A stretch of DNA of 64,000 nucleotides from Mixophyes australis (GCA_036250195.1 JAVHZZ010000008.1:13153434-13217433); one strand, 5' to 3'; shown: positions 55,401 to 61,564, counted from the first letter of the stretch. The notes: generated from the letters alone by a model not told the origin. Numbers and translations are program-made.

Positions 55401-57360
55401 GGAGATGTTGCCTATAGCAACCAATCAGATTCTAGCTTTCATTTTGTAGAATGCACTAAAGAAATGATATCTAGAATCTGATTGGTTGCTATAGGCAACA
55501 TCTCCACTTTTTCAAACCTGCCGTTTAGTAAATATACTCCCTAATGTCTTACCTAATCTGAAGTACTTTAAAAAGTGGGGACTGACATTGGAGCGCTTGT
55601 AAATATAAATCATGCCTTAATATGTCTATAAAAGGAACTTGTTATTTTTCCTATGTTGGTATGTTTTATACTTTACGCTAGGAATTCTTAAGAGTGACCT
55701 CGCACTAGAGGCTCTCCCTCTGTAACAGCTCCGTTGTAATCACACAGTTGGATGCAGGGATAATGAAATGTTATCTGCGACTGACAAAGGGATATTACAT
55801 CTTTAAAAACTGATTGCGAATTTTTAAAAACAGGCAATATGAAATCCATGCAAATATTCTGTTCATCAAACGGATCCCTCACCACAGGCACAGACCTCCT
55901 AATGTTTGTATGCCTCGTTGTTACGTCACCAGTTTAGTTTAAATTAACAGTGTAGATTTAGCATTTTGAATAGTATCTCAGTTCTTTCTGTCCCTCACCG
56001 ATAACGCCTTATAATTTAGTGATGGATGACTAAAATTGTAGCGTGTGCTCAGCTTTTAACTTCTATTTTTTTTTAAGGTGTACCCAAAGCCTACAGATGG
56101 TGGAAGGAGCCATTTTGTGGGCTAGATGAACATTCACAAGAATGCCGCATAGCAATTCACTAGGAACCAGTGACACCAGTGAGGCAGAGGTACTGGTTCC
56201 CAGTGAATTGATAAGCTGCAGTCTCATGAAAATGAGTGGCTTTCACCGTGTGTAAGTAACAGGTACTTACACAACCAAATGGGGGAGTTCCAAATCGGCA
56301 AGTGTGGGGGAGCCTGATGTCATTGCAGCCCGCGCCACCTGCCGTACAATGGATAGGGATATGATGACACAAATTGTGTAAACCGGACCCGCCGGAGAGA
56401 CCCATGACGAATGTTGCATCATCAAGGCACCGCCCGCTTTACTTAAGGGGGAGGCGGGATCCGGGAGAGTGGTGTAATCTCCTGGGAGTCTGTGAGAAGT
56501 CTTCGGAATTCTAGAGTTTCCCGAACATTCCGAGAGAGTTGTCAGGTATGAAATACAATGGAGTTGTGACGGAGGGAATGTGCAATAATAGTAATGTGTC
56601 CTCAACATTTAACACATATTTTATTTAATGTGTACGAATAGGGGTATATTTATTAAACTACGGGTTTGAAAAAGTGGATATGTTGCCTATAGCAACCAAT
56701 CAGATTCTAGCTGTCTTGTTGCATAATGTACTAAATAAATGATGACTAGAATCTGATTGGTTGCTATAGGCAACATCTCCACTTTTTCAAACCACAGTTT
56801 AGTAAATATACCCCATAGTCTACACACAGCAGAGGCAACCATTTTGTGTACTAAACCATTACAGAGGCAACCATTTTGTGTACTAAACCATTATTCCTAA
56901 GAATGCAGTTCATAAATCTAACAAGTCACGAATATTGGTTCAGTCTGCAAAATCAGTGTGTTGTTATGGATACAATTTAAATTTGGTGCTTTTTGAACCA
57001 TAAACCCTTTCTGGGTTTTCTGATTTCGACCGGAAGTAGAATATCATTGTGTTTCACTGACATACCAAAAAGTACCTAAAAATACATTGAATACAAATGA
57101 AGTACCTGATTTCCATGCAAATCTAACATTATGACATGCACACATCCCCTTAGAGCTGTGATGTCTGTGATGTAGTTGTTCGCCAGGGTGCAGAATGTGA
57201 GAGATGAACAATACTGTATAAGATCCACTTCCTTTAAGAGCAGTTTGCTCAAGTGTAAAATGACAAGTTCGTCAAGCTGCTTAGTCCGTCCATTATTAAC
57301 AGTGAGTCCGTGATCAAACAGAATACTTTTCGAGGCAGATACCAGATAATTTCCTTCCAT
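26877..57360 (-). CDS. LRRIQ3: LRRIQ3, leucine-rich repeat and IQ motif protein, complete spliced CDS (7 coding exons)
   Basis: Joined minus-strand exons 57360-57106, 51083-50760, 48253-48120, 43829-43691, 35028-34896, 32252-31544 and 27081-26877 give 1899 bp, 632 residues plus TGA. Every junction has GT/AG ends and phases agree (0, 0, 2, 0, 1, 2), which is strong internal evidence. Residues about 30-190 are leucine-rich repeats ending in an LRR-cap-like stretch (NYRHIVVNSIWSLK). Residues about 222-236 (LIVQKWIRGYLVRRR) match the IQ consensus for calmodulin binding. From about 240 onward the chain is rich in K, E, Q and R and predicted helical or coiled. From memory the mammalian protein is about 620 residues, so the length fits. 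The family is poorly characterised; reports link it to testis, and a role in cilia or sperm is inference. The ATG has A at -3 and G at +4, and an in-frame TGA lies four codons upstream. Confidence 0.93.
28021..28051. repeat. (TA)n microsatellite in LRRIQ3 intron 6
   Basis: Run of TA units preceded by a short A tract. Confidence 0.9.
28085..28424 (+). repeat. GA-rich purine tract / minisatellite
   Basis: Purine-only runs built from GGGAGAGAGTAAGGAAGAGA and GAGCTTGGGAGAGTATGAG units of roughly 60-100 bp. They lie directly before the 21-bp minisatellite. Asymmetric purine strand. Confidence 0.88.
28425..29884 (+). repeat. 21-bp minisatellite, about 69 units, LRRIQ3 intron 6
   Basis: The consensus unit is CAGTACATGGAGGGGTGTGG followed by T, with variants (GGTCC, GATCA, ACAAGG, ATATGG). 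Because 21 is a multiple of 3, several frames stay open on both strands and give heptad peptides such as YMEGCGP or HTPPCTD; these are not genes. Blocks of units recur: TAATCTAGTATATGGAGGGC appears at 28991, 29160 and 29602, showing higher-order duplication. Confidence 0.95.
30573..30769. mobile_element. Palindromic MITE, family A (copy A4)
   Basis: GGGGGAAAATGTATCAGGCT to GCTTTATACATTTACCCCC with the CCAATCACATTCTAG / TAGAATCTGATTGG core. This subtype has the CTGACAGGTTTGGAAAGTGG arms. Confidence 0.87.
30970..31197 (-). mobile_element. Family D element, partial (copy D4)
   Basis: CTGGACCCTGCCCCCGCTTC to TGCGCTTGCCCCTGACA, opposite orientation to D1. The end carrying GGTTTCCAGGCACTAGG is replaced by unrelated sequence. 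Confidence 0.72.
31544..32252 (-). CDS. LRRIQ3: LRRIQ3 coding exon 6 (long charged helical region)
   Basis: 709 bp, about residues 329-565. The acceptor is GTGCTACTTAG and the donor is CAAAG followed by GTACTGA, phase 2. It begins QREPAPQNDAEFSLFGRKAT and is dense in charged heptad-like helices such as QEKMREKIAAVQSLKENQEK. The longer open frame upstream of 32252 is intron read-through. Confidence 0.92.
32973..33602 (+). mobile_element. Short hAT element keeping only the transposase C-terminus
   Basis: Terminal inverted repeats CAGTGGTCAGGGAAC and GTTCCCTGACCCCTG, with flanks CTCTATAT (32965-32972) and GTCTATAT (33603-33610) matching at 7 of 8. The element is 630 bp. The frame running to 33438 (open from 32962) encodes a hAT C-terminal dimerisation region: LAEALLELRCNNEARIAFEN, then FWMSTAAKTFKIAHEEAVKK, LLPFATTYLCEQGFSTLANI and KTKQRNRLDAEDCIQIALTS. 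It resembles the end of ZBED5/FAM200-type proteins. The catalytic core is absent. It sits in LRRIQ3 intron 5 on the opposite strand. Confidence 0.87.
33820..34134. mobile_element. Palindromic MITE, family B, diverged (copy B2)
   Basis: GGGCCATTAAGGAGAGCAAA to CTTAATGACTCAGGGCC, with GCAAAACCATGTTGCATTGG facing TGCATTGTAACATGGTTTGT. Confidence 0.75.
34386..34705. mobile_element. CTCCCG-rich element, family C (copy C2)
   Basis: CCAACTCTCCTGGAATGTTC, GGGAGACTCCCGAATTCGAG, CCCACTTCCTAGTGAAGTGG, a 20-C run at 34541-34560, and the right end GTAGGCAAGTATGCC. Confidence 0.72.
34896..35028 (-). CDS. LRRIQ3: LRRIQ3 coding exon 5
   Basis: 133 bp, residues 285-328 plus the first base of 329 (VLPEAEIVYDLRNQSQPPAH through KVPGQKDQ). 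The donor is CAAG followed by GTTAGT. The acceptor (GGAAGTAG) has a weak pyrimidine tract, but the reading frame closes directly upstream and only this acceptor keeps phase 0 with exon 4. Its phase 1 end joins the AT of exon 6 to make an Asp codon. Confidence 0.82.
35040..36060. other. LRRIQ3 intron 4 stretch with no recognised feature
   Basis: No repeat family or exon signal recognised. Upstream of exon 5 on the gene strand the frame closes at once. Confidence 0.45.
36077..36451 (+). mobile_element. tRNA-headed SINE with (GT)n
   Basis: TGGTGGTCTAGTGATTAGCA, GAGTTCGATTCC (box B), TTCTCCCTGCGTTTGCGTGG, (GT)n at 36290-36345 and the tail GGCGCTATATAAATAGCT. Confidence 0.85.
36452..37618. other. 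LRRIQ3 intron 4 stretch with no recognised feature
   Basis: Nothing beyond ordinary AT-rich intron sequence. Confidence 0.4.
37619..37904. mobile_element. CTCCCG-rich element, family C (copy C3)
   Basis: TTGACAACTTTTCC at the left and GGGAGAGTAGGCAACTATGC at the right; internal CAGGGGCGGGGCTTGATGAA and GGCGGGGCTAAGATGACGCG repeats. Confidence 0.7.
38139..38222. mobile_element. Family C fragment (C4)
   Basis: TTTCAGGGAGTCTCCCTGAC and GGAAAGTTGGCAAATATGAT correspond to one end of the family. Confidence 0.5.
38570..38671. mobile_element. Palindromic MITE, family A, core only (A5)
   Basis: CATAGCAACCAATCAGATTC faces GAATCTGATTGGTTGCTA; the outer ends are lost. Confidence 0.75.
38700..38990. 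mobile_element. Family C element (C5)
   Basis: GTCCTCCGGGAGGACAGAGG at the left and TCTGGGAGAATAGGCAAGTA at the right. The middle AATTCACGACATTGAATAAC faces ATTCAATGCCGTGAATT, another inverted pair. Confidence 0.65.
39652..40515 (+). CDS. hAT-encoded BED zinc-finger N-terminal protein, truncated
   Basis: The frame is open from 39637; the second ATG (39652, MDSQQYTEDQEHQAAA) gives about 287 residues. The N-terminal two thirds is low-complexity, rich in Ser, Lys and acidic residues (EGANEDVDEDNVVC). The C-terminal 40 residues (KKSTSYVWNYFYPNSDNSCL then ICIVC) are the start of a BED finger: the aromatic Y/W-YF and CxxC are present but the His pair is missing. The matching pseudogene at 22381-24176 continues the finger into a hAT transposase, so this frame is the 5' part of a transposase gene left by internal deletion. 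Intact for nearly 300 codons, but I see no sign of host use. Confidence 0.6.
   Translation, partial: KMDSQQYTEDQEHQAAAGTSHDDSNSSTLSAKAYVKVHSVFKSGKQKCKKTPFTWVKKKRPVIQGKLSAEKNKIANIYTCSGKVRMMPLPFSMSASSATFTEASSCKVSRDQARPCHSDSKSGAQILLRVKAKLEENSKALEENVCSNSEMTQIPEESLSTSALCNPDLSDSVSIKKAPFSSSADVCMNSPSVAGDTPIEDATLELQLDEGDICVANEGANEDVDEDNVVCISPALVEAVLARDKKKAIVMPGHKTKKSTSYVWNYFYPNSDNSCLAICIVCKVTVM
40727..40871 (-). other. Antisense fragment derived from 18S ribosomal RNA, inside the hAT element
   Basis: Read on the minus strand: AAATCAGTTATGGTTC, TGATCGCTCCACCTGTT, CTTGGATAACTGTGGTAATT, CAGCTAATACAT, GCGACGAG, GCTGACCC, GGGATGCGTGC and TTTATCAGA occur in that order and with the usual spacing of the 5' part of eukaryotic 18S rRNA. 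Differences from the universal text (for example CTACAGCT where CTAGAGCT is expected) and loss of everything else show it is a captured, diverged fragment, not a working rRNA gene. It lies between the truncated BED frame and the 3' end of the element. Confidence 0.88.
41301..41346. repeat. (TA)n microsatellite
   Basis: Long TA run starting 8 bp after the right-hand target duplication of the hAT element. Confidence 0.92.
41347..42083. other. LRRIQ3 intron 4 stretch with no recognised feature
   Basis: AT-rich; nothing recognised. Confidence 0.4.
42084..42262. mobile_element. Palindromic MITE, family A (copy A6)
   Basis: CGGTAAATGTATCAAGCTGC and CGAGTTTCCGGCGGGTTTGA at the left face TTTCAAACCTGCCGGAAACT at the right. 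The outermost right end is eroded. Confidence 0.85.
42797..43195. mobile_element. Non-autonomous DNA element with 28-bp terminal repeats (family G)
   Basis: GGACCTCATTTAGAGTCGGA at the left faces TCCGACTCTAAATGAGATCC at the right. Flanking ATT is present on both sides (42794-42796 and 43196-43198), a possible 3-bp target duplication. About 400 bp, single copy in this window, no coding. Confidence 0.8.
43260..43476. repeat. Large AT/GA inverted repeat (hairpin-prone)
   Basis: CACACACATATTAATTATAT and CATAACTATACATATATAA on the left face TTATATATGTATAGTTATG and ATATAATTAATATGTGTGTG on the right. The centre is CTCTCTCCCCTCTCTCTCTC, then (TA)n, then (GA)n. The arms pair over most of their length. 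Confidence 0.85.
43691..43829 (-). CDS. LRRIQ3: LRRIQ3 coding exon 4
   Basis: 139 bp, completing codon 238 and encoding residues 239-284 (LISHLEMQRKKLYYQHRGSL through KLPAIKQ). The acceptor AAATTTGCAG is followed by a T that completes the split glycine codon of exon 3. The donor is AAACAG followed by GTAACT, phase 0. The exon was assigned from splice phase and its place between exons 3 and 5; it has no recognisable domain of its own. Confidence 0.85.
43850..44296. other. Start of LRRIQ3 intron 3 (gene strand 3' end), no recognised feature
   Basis: Nothing recognised. Confidence 0.4.
44297..44593 (+). mobile_element. Family D element (copy D5)
   Basis: CAGGGGAAAACGCAGGATTT to ATCGGTTTGCCTATG, with the shared GCCAGTGGGCGTGACCAGCA block. 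Confidence 0.78.
44835..45018. mobile_element. GGGGGAAT...AATTGAAACCCCC MITE-like insert
   Basis: AATAGAATTGCCGGCGATGT at the left; GGAGACACTTTATGGCTAAT and TGAAACCCCCCCCCC at the right. The right end resembles the element at 45836-46003. Confidence 0.55.
45375..45680. mobile_element. GC-rich palindromic element, family E (fuller copy)
   Basis: CAGTGGCGCACGCAGG and CCTCCGTGCGCCGCTG are inverted ends. Flanking GTACCT on the left and GTACCTG overlapping the right end suggest a short target duplication. The middle (45445-45555) is a near-perfect palindrome with about 50-bp arms: GTCCTATACAGCAGCCGCGG facing CCGCGGCTGCTGTATAGGAC. It is inserted in the right arm of the long-TIR element. Confidence 0.82.
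45836..46003. mobile_element. Small MITE with GGGGCAGATTCAATTAGCC ends
   Basis: GGGGCAGATTCAATTAGCC at the left faces GGCTAATTGAATCTGCCCC at the right, a perfect 19-bp terminal inverted repeat; 168 bp. Confidence 0.82.
46004..47104. other. LRRIQ3 intron 3 stretch with no recognised feature
   Basis: Contains short open frames without splice support or family resemblance. Confidence 0.4.
47105..47437. mobile_element. Palindromic MITE, family B (copy B3) with TA target duplication
   Basis: GGGGCCTGATTCATTAAGGA to TCCTTAATGAATCAGGCCC, 333 bp, with TA on both sides (47103-47104 and 47438-47439). The arms are nearly complementary over the whole length: ACAAAACCATGTTACAATGC faces CATTGTAACATGGTTTTGTC. 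TA duplication points to the Tc1/mariner group. Confidence 0.9.
48120..48253 (-). CDS. LRRIQ3: LRRIQ3 coding exon 3 (IQ motif)
   Basis: 134 bp, residues 194-238. The acceptor is TTTTGTTGCAG and the donor is TTGGG followed by GTGCGT, leaving phase 2. The segment SPVLIVQKWIRGYLVRRRL fits the pattern [I/L/V]QxxxRGxxxR of an IQ motif, a calmodulin or light-chain binding helix. Confidence 0.92.
48973..49207 (-). mobile_element. tRNA-headed SINE, 5'-truncated
   Basis: CATCATCATCATCATCACCA, TTTATATAGCGCC, CCCCATTGGAGCTTACAGTC and GAGTGTGGGAGGAAACC; the tRNA-like head is missing. Confidence 0.8.
49604..50235. mobile_element. Family C element (C6) split by a SINE
   Basis: The left part to about 49834 includes CACTTCACTAGGAAGTGGG and GCAGGAGAATTGCTTGCTCT. 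The right part from about 50170 has GACCTACTTGGAATTCGGGA and GAAAGTGGGCAAGTATGCTG. The SINE at 49835-50163 separates them. Confidence 0.68.
49835..50163 (+). mobile_element. tRNA-headed SINE, full-length
   Basis: GGGCAGCACAGTGGCTCAGT (box A), GAGTTCGATTCTC (box B), TTCTCCCCGCGTTTGCGTGG and the tail GCGCTATATAAATAGCTGAT. Inserted in the family C element. Confidence 0.87.
50281..50690. mobile_element. Family A MITE fragment split by a family B MITE
   Basis: The left piece GTTGCCCATAGCAACTAATC and AGATTCTA is interrupted at 50317 and resumes at 50655 with ATTATCATTTTCTGGAATGT, which is the continuation seen in other family A copies. Confidence 0.8.
50317..50652. mobile_element. Palindromic MITE, family B (copy B4), nested, TA target duplication
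   Basis: GGGCCTGATTCATTAAGGAT to CCTTAATGAATCAGGCCCC; TA at 50315-50316 and 50653-50654. Very similar to B3. Confidence 0.9.
50760..51083 (-). CDS. LRRIQ3: LRRIQ3 coding exon 2 (central and C-terminal LRRs, cap)
   Basis: 324 bp, residues 86-193, phase 0 at both ends. The acceptor is CTATTTCAG and the donor is AAG followed by GTAAGAG. It holds repeats LKLLYLHNNQIRMLDNVESL and ALTGLTLYDTPL, then the conserved NYRHIVVNSIWSLKAHDNF and SDEEIIEAW stretch typical of the end of an LRR array. It is the most recognisable exon of the gene. Confidence 0.93.
51315..51744. mobile_element. Non-autonomous DNA element with AGGCTGGGTACACACTA ends (family H)
   Basis: AGGCTGGGTACACACTA at the left faces TAGTGTGTACCCAGCCT at the right, a perfect 17-bp inverted repeat; 430 bp in LRRIQ3 intron 1. 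The target duplication is unclear (AAGT-like on both sides). No coding. Confidence 0.82.
51745..52384. other. LRRIQ3 intron 1 stretch with no recognised feature
   Basis: Nothing recognised. Confidence 0.4.
52385..52683 (-). mobile_element. tRNA-headed SINE, full-length
   Basis: ATCATCATCTATTTATATAG to ACCACTGAGCCACCGTGCTG, the complete inverse of the full-length plus-strand copies. Confidence 0.87.
52684..54254. other. LRRIQ3 intron 1 stretch with no recognised feature
   Basis: Open frames at 53775-54117 on both strands lack support. Confidence 0.4.
54255..54600 (+). repeat. Minisatellite, about 45-60 bp units, roughly 7 copies
   Basis: Units built on CCTCTGACCATTGTGTGGAT and AGCCGCCTGCCTTGGCCTCT; unit length varies through loss of the ACTCGGCCTC part. 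Confidence 0.88.
54601..55365. other. LRRIQ3 intron 1 stretch with no recognised feature
   Basis: Contains a short C run near 55317-55328; otherwise nothing. Confidence 0.4.
55366..55541. mobile_element. Palindromic MITE, family A (copy A7)
   Basis: GGGCTGGATTTACTAAACTG to GTTTAGTAAATATACTCCC with the full CCAATCAGATTCTAGCTTTC / GATATCTAGAATCTGATTGG core. TAA follows the right end. Confidence 0.88.
55542..56269. other. LRRIQ3 intron 1 stretch with no recognised feature
   Basis: Nothing recognised. Confidence 0.4.
56270..56552. mobile_element. Family C element (C7)
   Basis: The right end CGAACATTCCGAGAGAGTTG and GGGAGAGTGGTGTAATCTCC belong to the CTCCCG family; the left boundary is approximate. 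Confidence 0.55.
56641..56814. mobile_element. Palindromic MITE, family A (copy A8) with 3-bp duplication
   Basis: GGGGTATATTTATTAAACTA to AGTAAATATACCCC; ATA on both sides (56638-56640 and 56815-56817). Confidence 0.9.
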
Positions 57361-57384
57361 GCTGTCAAATCATTGACCAGTGTC
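57106..57384 (-). CDS. LRRIQ3: LRRIQ3 coding exon 1 (start codon, first LRRs); coding part 57106-57360
   Basis: Encodes residues 1-85, starting MEGNYLVSASKS and containing LRR-like segments (LVILHLSKL, LTFCTLANNYI, VIMLDLHGNQ). It ends at CAG followed by a GTACTT donor, phase 0. Just upstream, TTTTATTTTAG precedes GACACTGG, a good acceptor, so 57361-57384 is probably 5' UTR spliced from an upstream non-coding exon not identified here. Confidence 0.9.
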
Positions 57385-57624
57385 CTAAAATAAAATATTC
57401 ATATAACGTTATTAATAAATGAAATCACGCCAGCTGTGTGTATGAAGACGTCAATCATTTTAACAATTTTTGAATCCTAACCAAACTTATTGCTTAGATC
57501 TTGTTCAATTTGCATCAAAACTGCCCTAATTGATGTCATACTTAGGGCATACAAGCCTACTCTCCCAAAATGTCCAAGAAACTCCTGAAATTTAAGTAGT
57601 TCCTCCCAGGAGAGTAAGCCACCT

Positions 57625-57943
57625 GGGGAAGCTCGGTGGCTCAGTGGTTAGCATTAGCACATCTGCCTCATAGCACTGAGGTCATGTGTTTGATTTCCAA
57701 CCATGGTCTTATCTGTGTGGAGTATGTATATTCTCCTCATGTTTTCGTGGGCTTCCAACAGGTGCTCAGTTTCCTCCAACCCTCCAAAAACATACTGGAA
57801 GGTTAATTGGCTGCTATCAAATTGTCTGTGTGTGGGTGTTAGGGAATTTAGACGGTAAGCTCCAATGGAACAGGGACTGATGTGAGTTCTCTGTAGAGCG
57901 CTGCGGAATTAGTGGCGCTATATAAATAGCTGATGATGATAAA
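57625..57943 (+). mobile_element. tRNA-headed SINE
   Basis: GGAAGCTCGGTGGCTCAGTG, GTTTTCGTGGGC, GGTTAATTGGCTGCTATCAA and GCGCTATATAAATAGCTGAT. It lies directly behind a family C end (57549-57611). Confidence 0.85.
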
Positions 57944-57996
57944 CAGTCATGTTTTGTGGGATAAACTAGTTATGAGAAAGAAAATACCTTCTCTTA

Positions 57997-58204
57997 GGGG
58001 GTAATTCAATTTGCCGTGTTACTCTCGAAAGTAACACGATCTGCACTCTATTATTGTTACTACGGTAATAGTGCACATTATTACCGTTAGTACAGTAATT
58101 TTTAACACTGATTTTTGCTGAAATCCAGGTTCAAATTACCGTATGACTGGTAATAGTGCGCAGGCCGCGTTACTTTCGAGAGTAACGCGGCCAATTGAAT
58201 CCCC
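57997..58204. mobile_element. Palindromic MITE with GGGGGTAATTCAATTTGCC ends
   Basis: GTAATTCAATTTGCCGTGTT and ACTCTCGAAAGTAACACG at the left face CGTTACTTTCGAGAGTAACG and CGGCCAATTGAATCCCC at the right. The interior is rich in TTACCGTNAGTACAGTAAT-type sequence. Confidence 0.82.
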
Positions 58205-58210
58205 TCCTTT

Positions 58211-58413
58211 GGGGCATATTCAATTGTCCATGGGATTGCCGAAAATCCCGTGGTCCGTGCAGGATTACCGTTATTACGGTAATCCTGCGCGGAAAAAACC
58301 GTTAATACGGTAATTTACTCGCTGGATTTCAGCTCGAGCTAAAATCCAGCGAGAGATTACCATATTAACGGTATTAGTTTTTCCGCGCTCGAACCCGCGG
58401 ACAATTGACCGCC
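58211..58413. mobile_element. Palindromic MITE with GGGGCATATTCAATTGTCC ends
   Basis: Left CATATTCAATTGTCCATGGG faces right CCCGCGGACAATTGACCGCC; the inner arms CGCTGGATTTCAGC and GCTAAAATCCAGCG pair perfectly. TTT flanks both sides. It starts 6 bp after the previous MITE and is related to it. Confidence 0.82.
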
Positions 58414-58438
58414 TTTGTGTGTTAAATTATATTTATAT

Positions 58439-58770
58439 GGGCGGCACAGTGCCTACGTGGTTAGCACTTCTGCCTCCCAGCGCTGGGGTCATGAGTTTAA
58501 TTCCCAACCATGGCCTTATCTGTGTGGAGTTTGTATGTTCTCCCCGTGTTTGCGTGGGTTTCCTCCGGGTGCTCCGGTTTCCTCCCACACTCCAAAAACA
58601 TACTAGTAGGTTAATTGGCTGCTATCAAAATTTACCCTAGTCTCTGTCTCTCTGTATGTTAGGGAATTTAGACTGTAACCTGCAATGTGGCAGGGACTGA
58701 TGTGAGTGAGTTCTCTGTACAGCGCTGCGGAAACAATGCCGCTATATAAATAAATGATGATGATGATGAT
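58439..58770 (+). mobile_element. tRNA-headed SINE, full-length
   Basis: GGGCGGCACAGTGCCTACGT, TTCTCCCCGTGTTTGCGTGG, TCCGGTTTCCTCCCACACTC and the tail GCTATATAAATAAATGATGA. Confidence 0.86.
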
Positions 58771-59718
58771 ATATCCCTTAATTTTTGGGGTAGTAGGAAG
58801 CACATTCATAGAACATCCAGAAAATCACAATGTAATGTTTAGGAATCATCCTCGACTTGGGGTCATAATTAGACCAATAATTTTAGTAAAAAGTGAACAA
58901 ACATGATGCGCTGCCCAATGCCCCAAATCCATATAAATTCACTGAAAAGTAGGCCACTGGCACAGACCAATGAGCGATAGAAAACCATAAGAGTGAAGAA
59001 GAATTAAATAAAAATGATCAAAAACAAATTTATGTTGTCCCCCCATCAGCTTTCCAACTGTTTTTGAATTACAATCCTCCAGATACTAGTCCTGCTGTGT
59101 ATGCTGATTTTTTTCCATACTTGTAACAAGATACGATGCCCTGAATCTATTTAAATTCAAGATATGTTCATTTGAAATCCAAACCTTGTATCCAGAGATA
59201 GAACTGAGTGTACTTAAAAGGATATATTGTTTTAATTATATTACAAATCTTGTGGGTCAGCGTCCAGTTGTAAAATCATAGACAACTCAATGTTTATTGG
59301 TTATTTGTATACTGCCTCTACTGTCATACATTCATATCCCAAAAATTAATTTAGTGGAAATGTGGTACAAATCAGGACATGAGTAATATACAATATAAGC
59401 AGCAGAGTACTTCCTTTGGTCTGCAATCTAAGCCATAAAGAATGACTCATTATTGTAGTTTTGTTTTCTCATTTTTTAATACTATTTTTTGTCCCTGCGA
59501 CTGGGAGAAAAATAAAAAGTACACATACTGTATATGATGTCCTTTTACCTGGGAGAACTAGACAATTCCATTTTCTAGCAAATTAGTATAAATGCACCAA
59601 TTGTGTTAAATGAAAGGTGGTCAGAATCTACAACATGCAGAAACACTGTTACTATTTTTGTCTATATTACTGAATCTAATGGCACATAATATATATATAT
59701 AATTACCTAGAGAAAAAT
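58771..59718. other. Region upstream of LRRIQ3 coding start, no recognised feature
   Basis: AT-rich. A non-coding first exon could lie here or farther out but cannot be told from sequence alone. Confidence 0.4.
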
Positions 59719-61008
59719 AGGGGGTGCAGAGAGGGAGAGAGGGGAGCAGCAACAGAGGAGGGGTGCAGAGAGAGAGAAGGGAGGCAGAGAGAGAGGAGAG
59801 AGAGAAGGAGGTCAGAGAGAGAGAGAGAGGGAAAGAAGGGGGACAGAGAGAGAGGAGGGTTGCAGGCAGAGAGATCGGTAGAAAATGGGGGCAGACAGTG
59901 AGAGAGGGAGAGAAGGGGGGCAGAGAGAGAGGAGAGGTGCAGACATAGTGCAGGATAGAAGGGGGGCAGACAGCGAGAGAGGGAAAGAGGGGGGGGGGGC
60001 AGAGAGAGGAGCGTTGCAGACAGAGAGATCAGGAGAAAAGGGGTGCAGACAGAGAGAGCAGGAAAGAAGGGGGGCAGAGAGAGAGGAGGGGTGCAGACAG
60101 AGAGAGGGAGAGAATGGGGCAGAGAGAGAGGAGGGGTGCAGACAGAGAGAGAGAGAAGGGGGAAGAGAGAGGAGGGGTTTCAGACAGAGGGAGCAGGAAA
60201 GAAGGGGGGCAGAGAGAGAGAGGAGGGGTGCAGACAAAGAGAGAGAGAGAGAGAGAGAAGGGGGCAGAGAGAGAGAGAGGAGGGGTGCAGACAGAGAGAA
60301 CAGGAGAGAAGGGGCAGAGAGAGCGGAGGGGTGCAGACAGTGAGAACAGTAAAAAAATGTGGGCAGACAGTGAGAGAGGGAGAGAAGGGGGGCAGAGAGA
60401 GAGGATAGGTGCAGACATAGTGCAGGATTGAAGGGGGCCAGACAGCGAGAGAGGGAAAGAAGGGGGGCAGAGAGAGGAGCGTTTCAGACAGAGAGATCAG
60501 GAGAAATGGGGTGCAGAGAGAGCAGGAAAGAAGGGGGGCAGAGAGAGGAGGGGTGCAGACAGAGAGAGAAGAGGGGTGCAGACAGAGAGAGAGAGAGAAG
60601 GGGGCAGAGAGAGAGGAGGGGTGCAGACAGAGAGAGAGAGAGAAGGGGGGCAGAGAGAGAGGAGGGGTGCAGACAGAGAGAGAAGAGGGGTGCAGACAGA
60701 GAGAGAGAGAGAAGGGGGCAGAGAGAGAGGAGGGGTGCAGACAGAGAGAGAGAGAGAAGGGGGGCAGAGAGAGAGGAGGGGTGCAGACAGAGAGAGCAGG
60801 AAAGAAGGGAGGCAGAGAGAGGAGGGGTGCAGACAGAGAGAGGGAGAGAATGGGGCAGAGAGAGAGGAGGGGTGCAGACAGAGAGAGAGAGAGAGAGAAG
60901 GGAGCAGAGAGAGAGGAGGGGTGCAGACAGAGAGAACAGGAGAGAAGGGGGCAGAGAAAGAGGAGGGGTGCAGACAGAGAGAACAGGACAGAAGGGGACA
61001 GAGAGACT
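59719..61008 (+). repeat. GA-rich minisatellite, about 1.29 kb
   Basis: Units of roughly 45-65 bp on GGGGTGCAGACAGAGAGAG and GAAGGGGGGCAGAGAGAGAG. Almost pure purine on the plus strand. Long open frames on both strands (up to 235 codons) encode only RERE/GCRQ or LSAPLLSL repeats and are artefacts. Confidence 0.95.
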
Positions 61009-61513
61009 TTGGCAAGGCTCAGTGTTCCTCATTTCTGGTCTGCAACATAATTCTAGCACTCTCTGATGGTAGAGGAAGACGTACACCCTCATGTCCTGGG
61101 CACCCATTCTAGGAAAGCTAGGTAGATACATTATAGCTAGTAAGTCCCAAGTGGCAGCCTTGTGAGTGTTGGCTACAATTACCTGCGGCACTGAGCTCCT
61201 GTGCAGCCTGCTTGCCTCTCACTGGGGGGGTGGAGAGACAGGATGTGTGTTACACTCTGCTCCTATGGAAACCACAAGCTTTAAAGTGGCAGAACCAGTG
61301 CGACAGATCGCACCAGTCCATTCTCACACTGCTGCCAGTACACTCACAGTTAATATGAATGTACTAATGTCTGAAGAGGAGGTTATCTAATTGTGAAACA
61401 ATTTGTGTTACAATGTATTCATGTACAATAATTACTAAGCAGAAATGGAGGTGTTAGGTGTTAAAGTTGAATATACTATGTACTTGCAGCTTATTTCTGC
61501 ACTCTTGCAATGC

Positions 61514-61518
<5 letters not shown>
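61009..61518. other. Upstream region with no recognised feature
   Basis: Short stretch of moderate GC content; no exon supported. Confidence 0.4.

Positions 61519-61564
<46 letters not shown>

Noticed and set aside
59724..61191. Multiple overlapping frames over 100-235 codons at 59724-61191
   Set aside because: Products of the GA-rich array; all frames are open because stop codons are absent from the unit.
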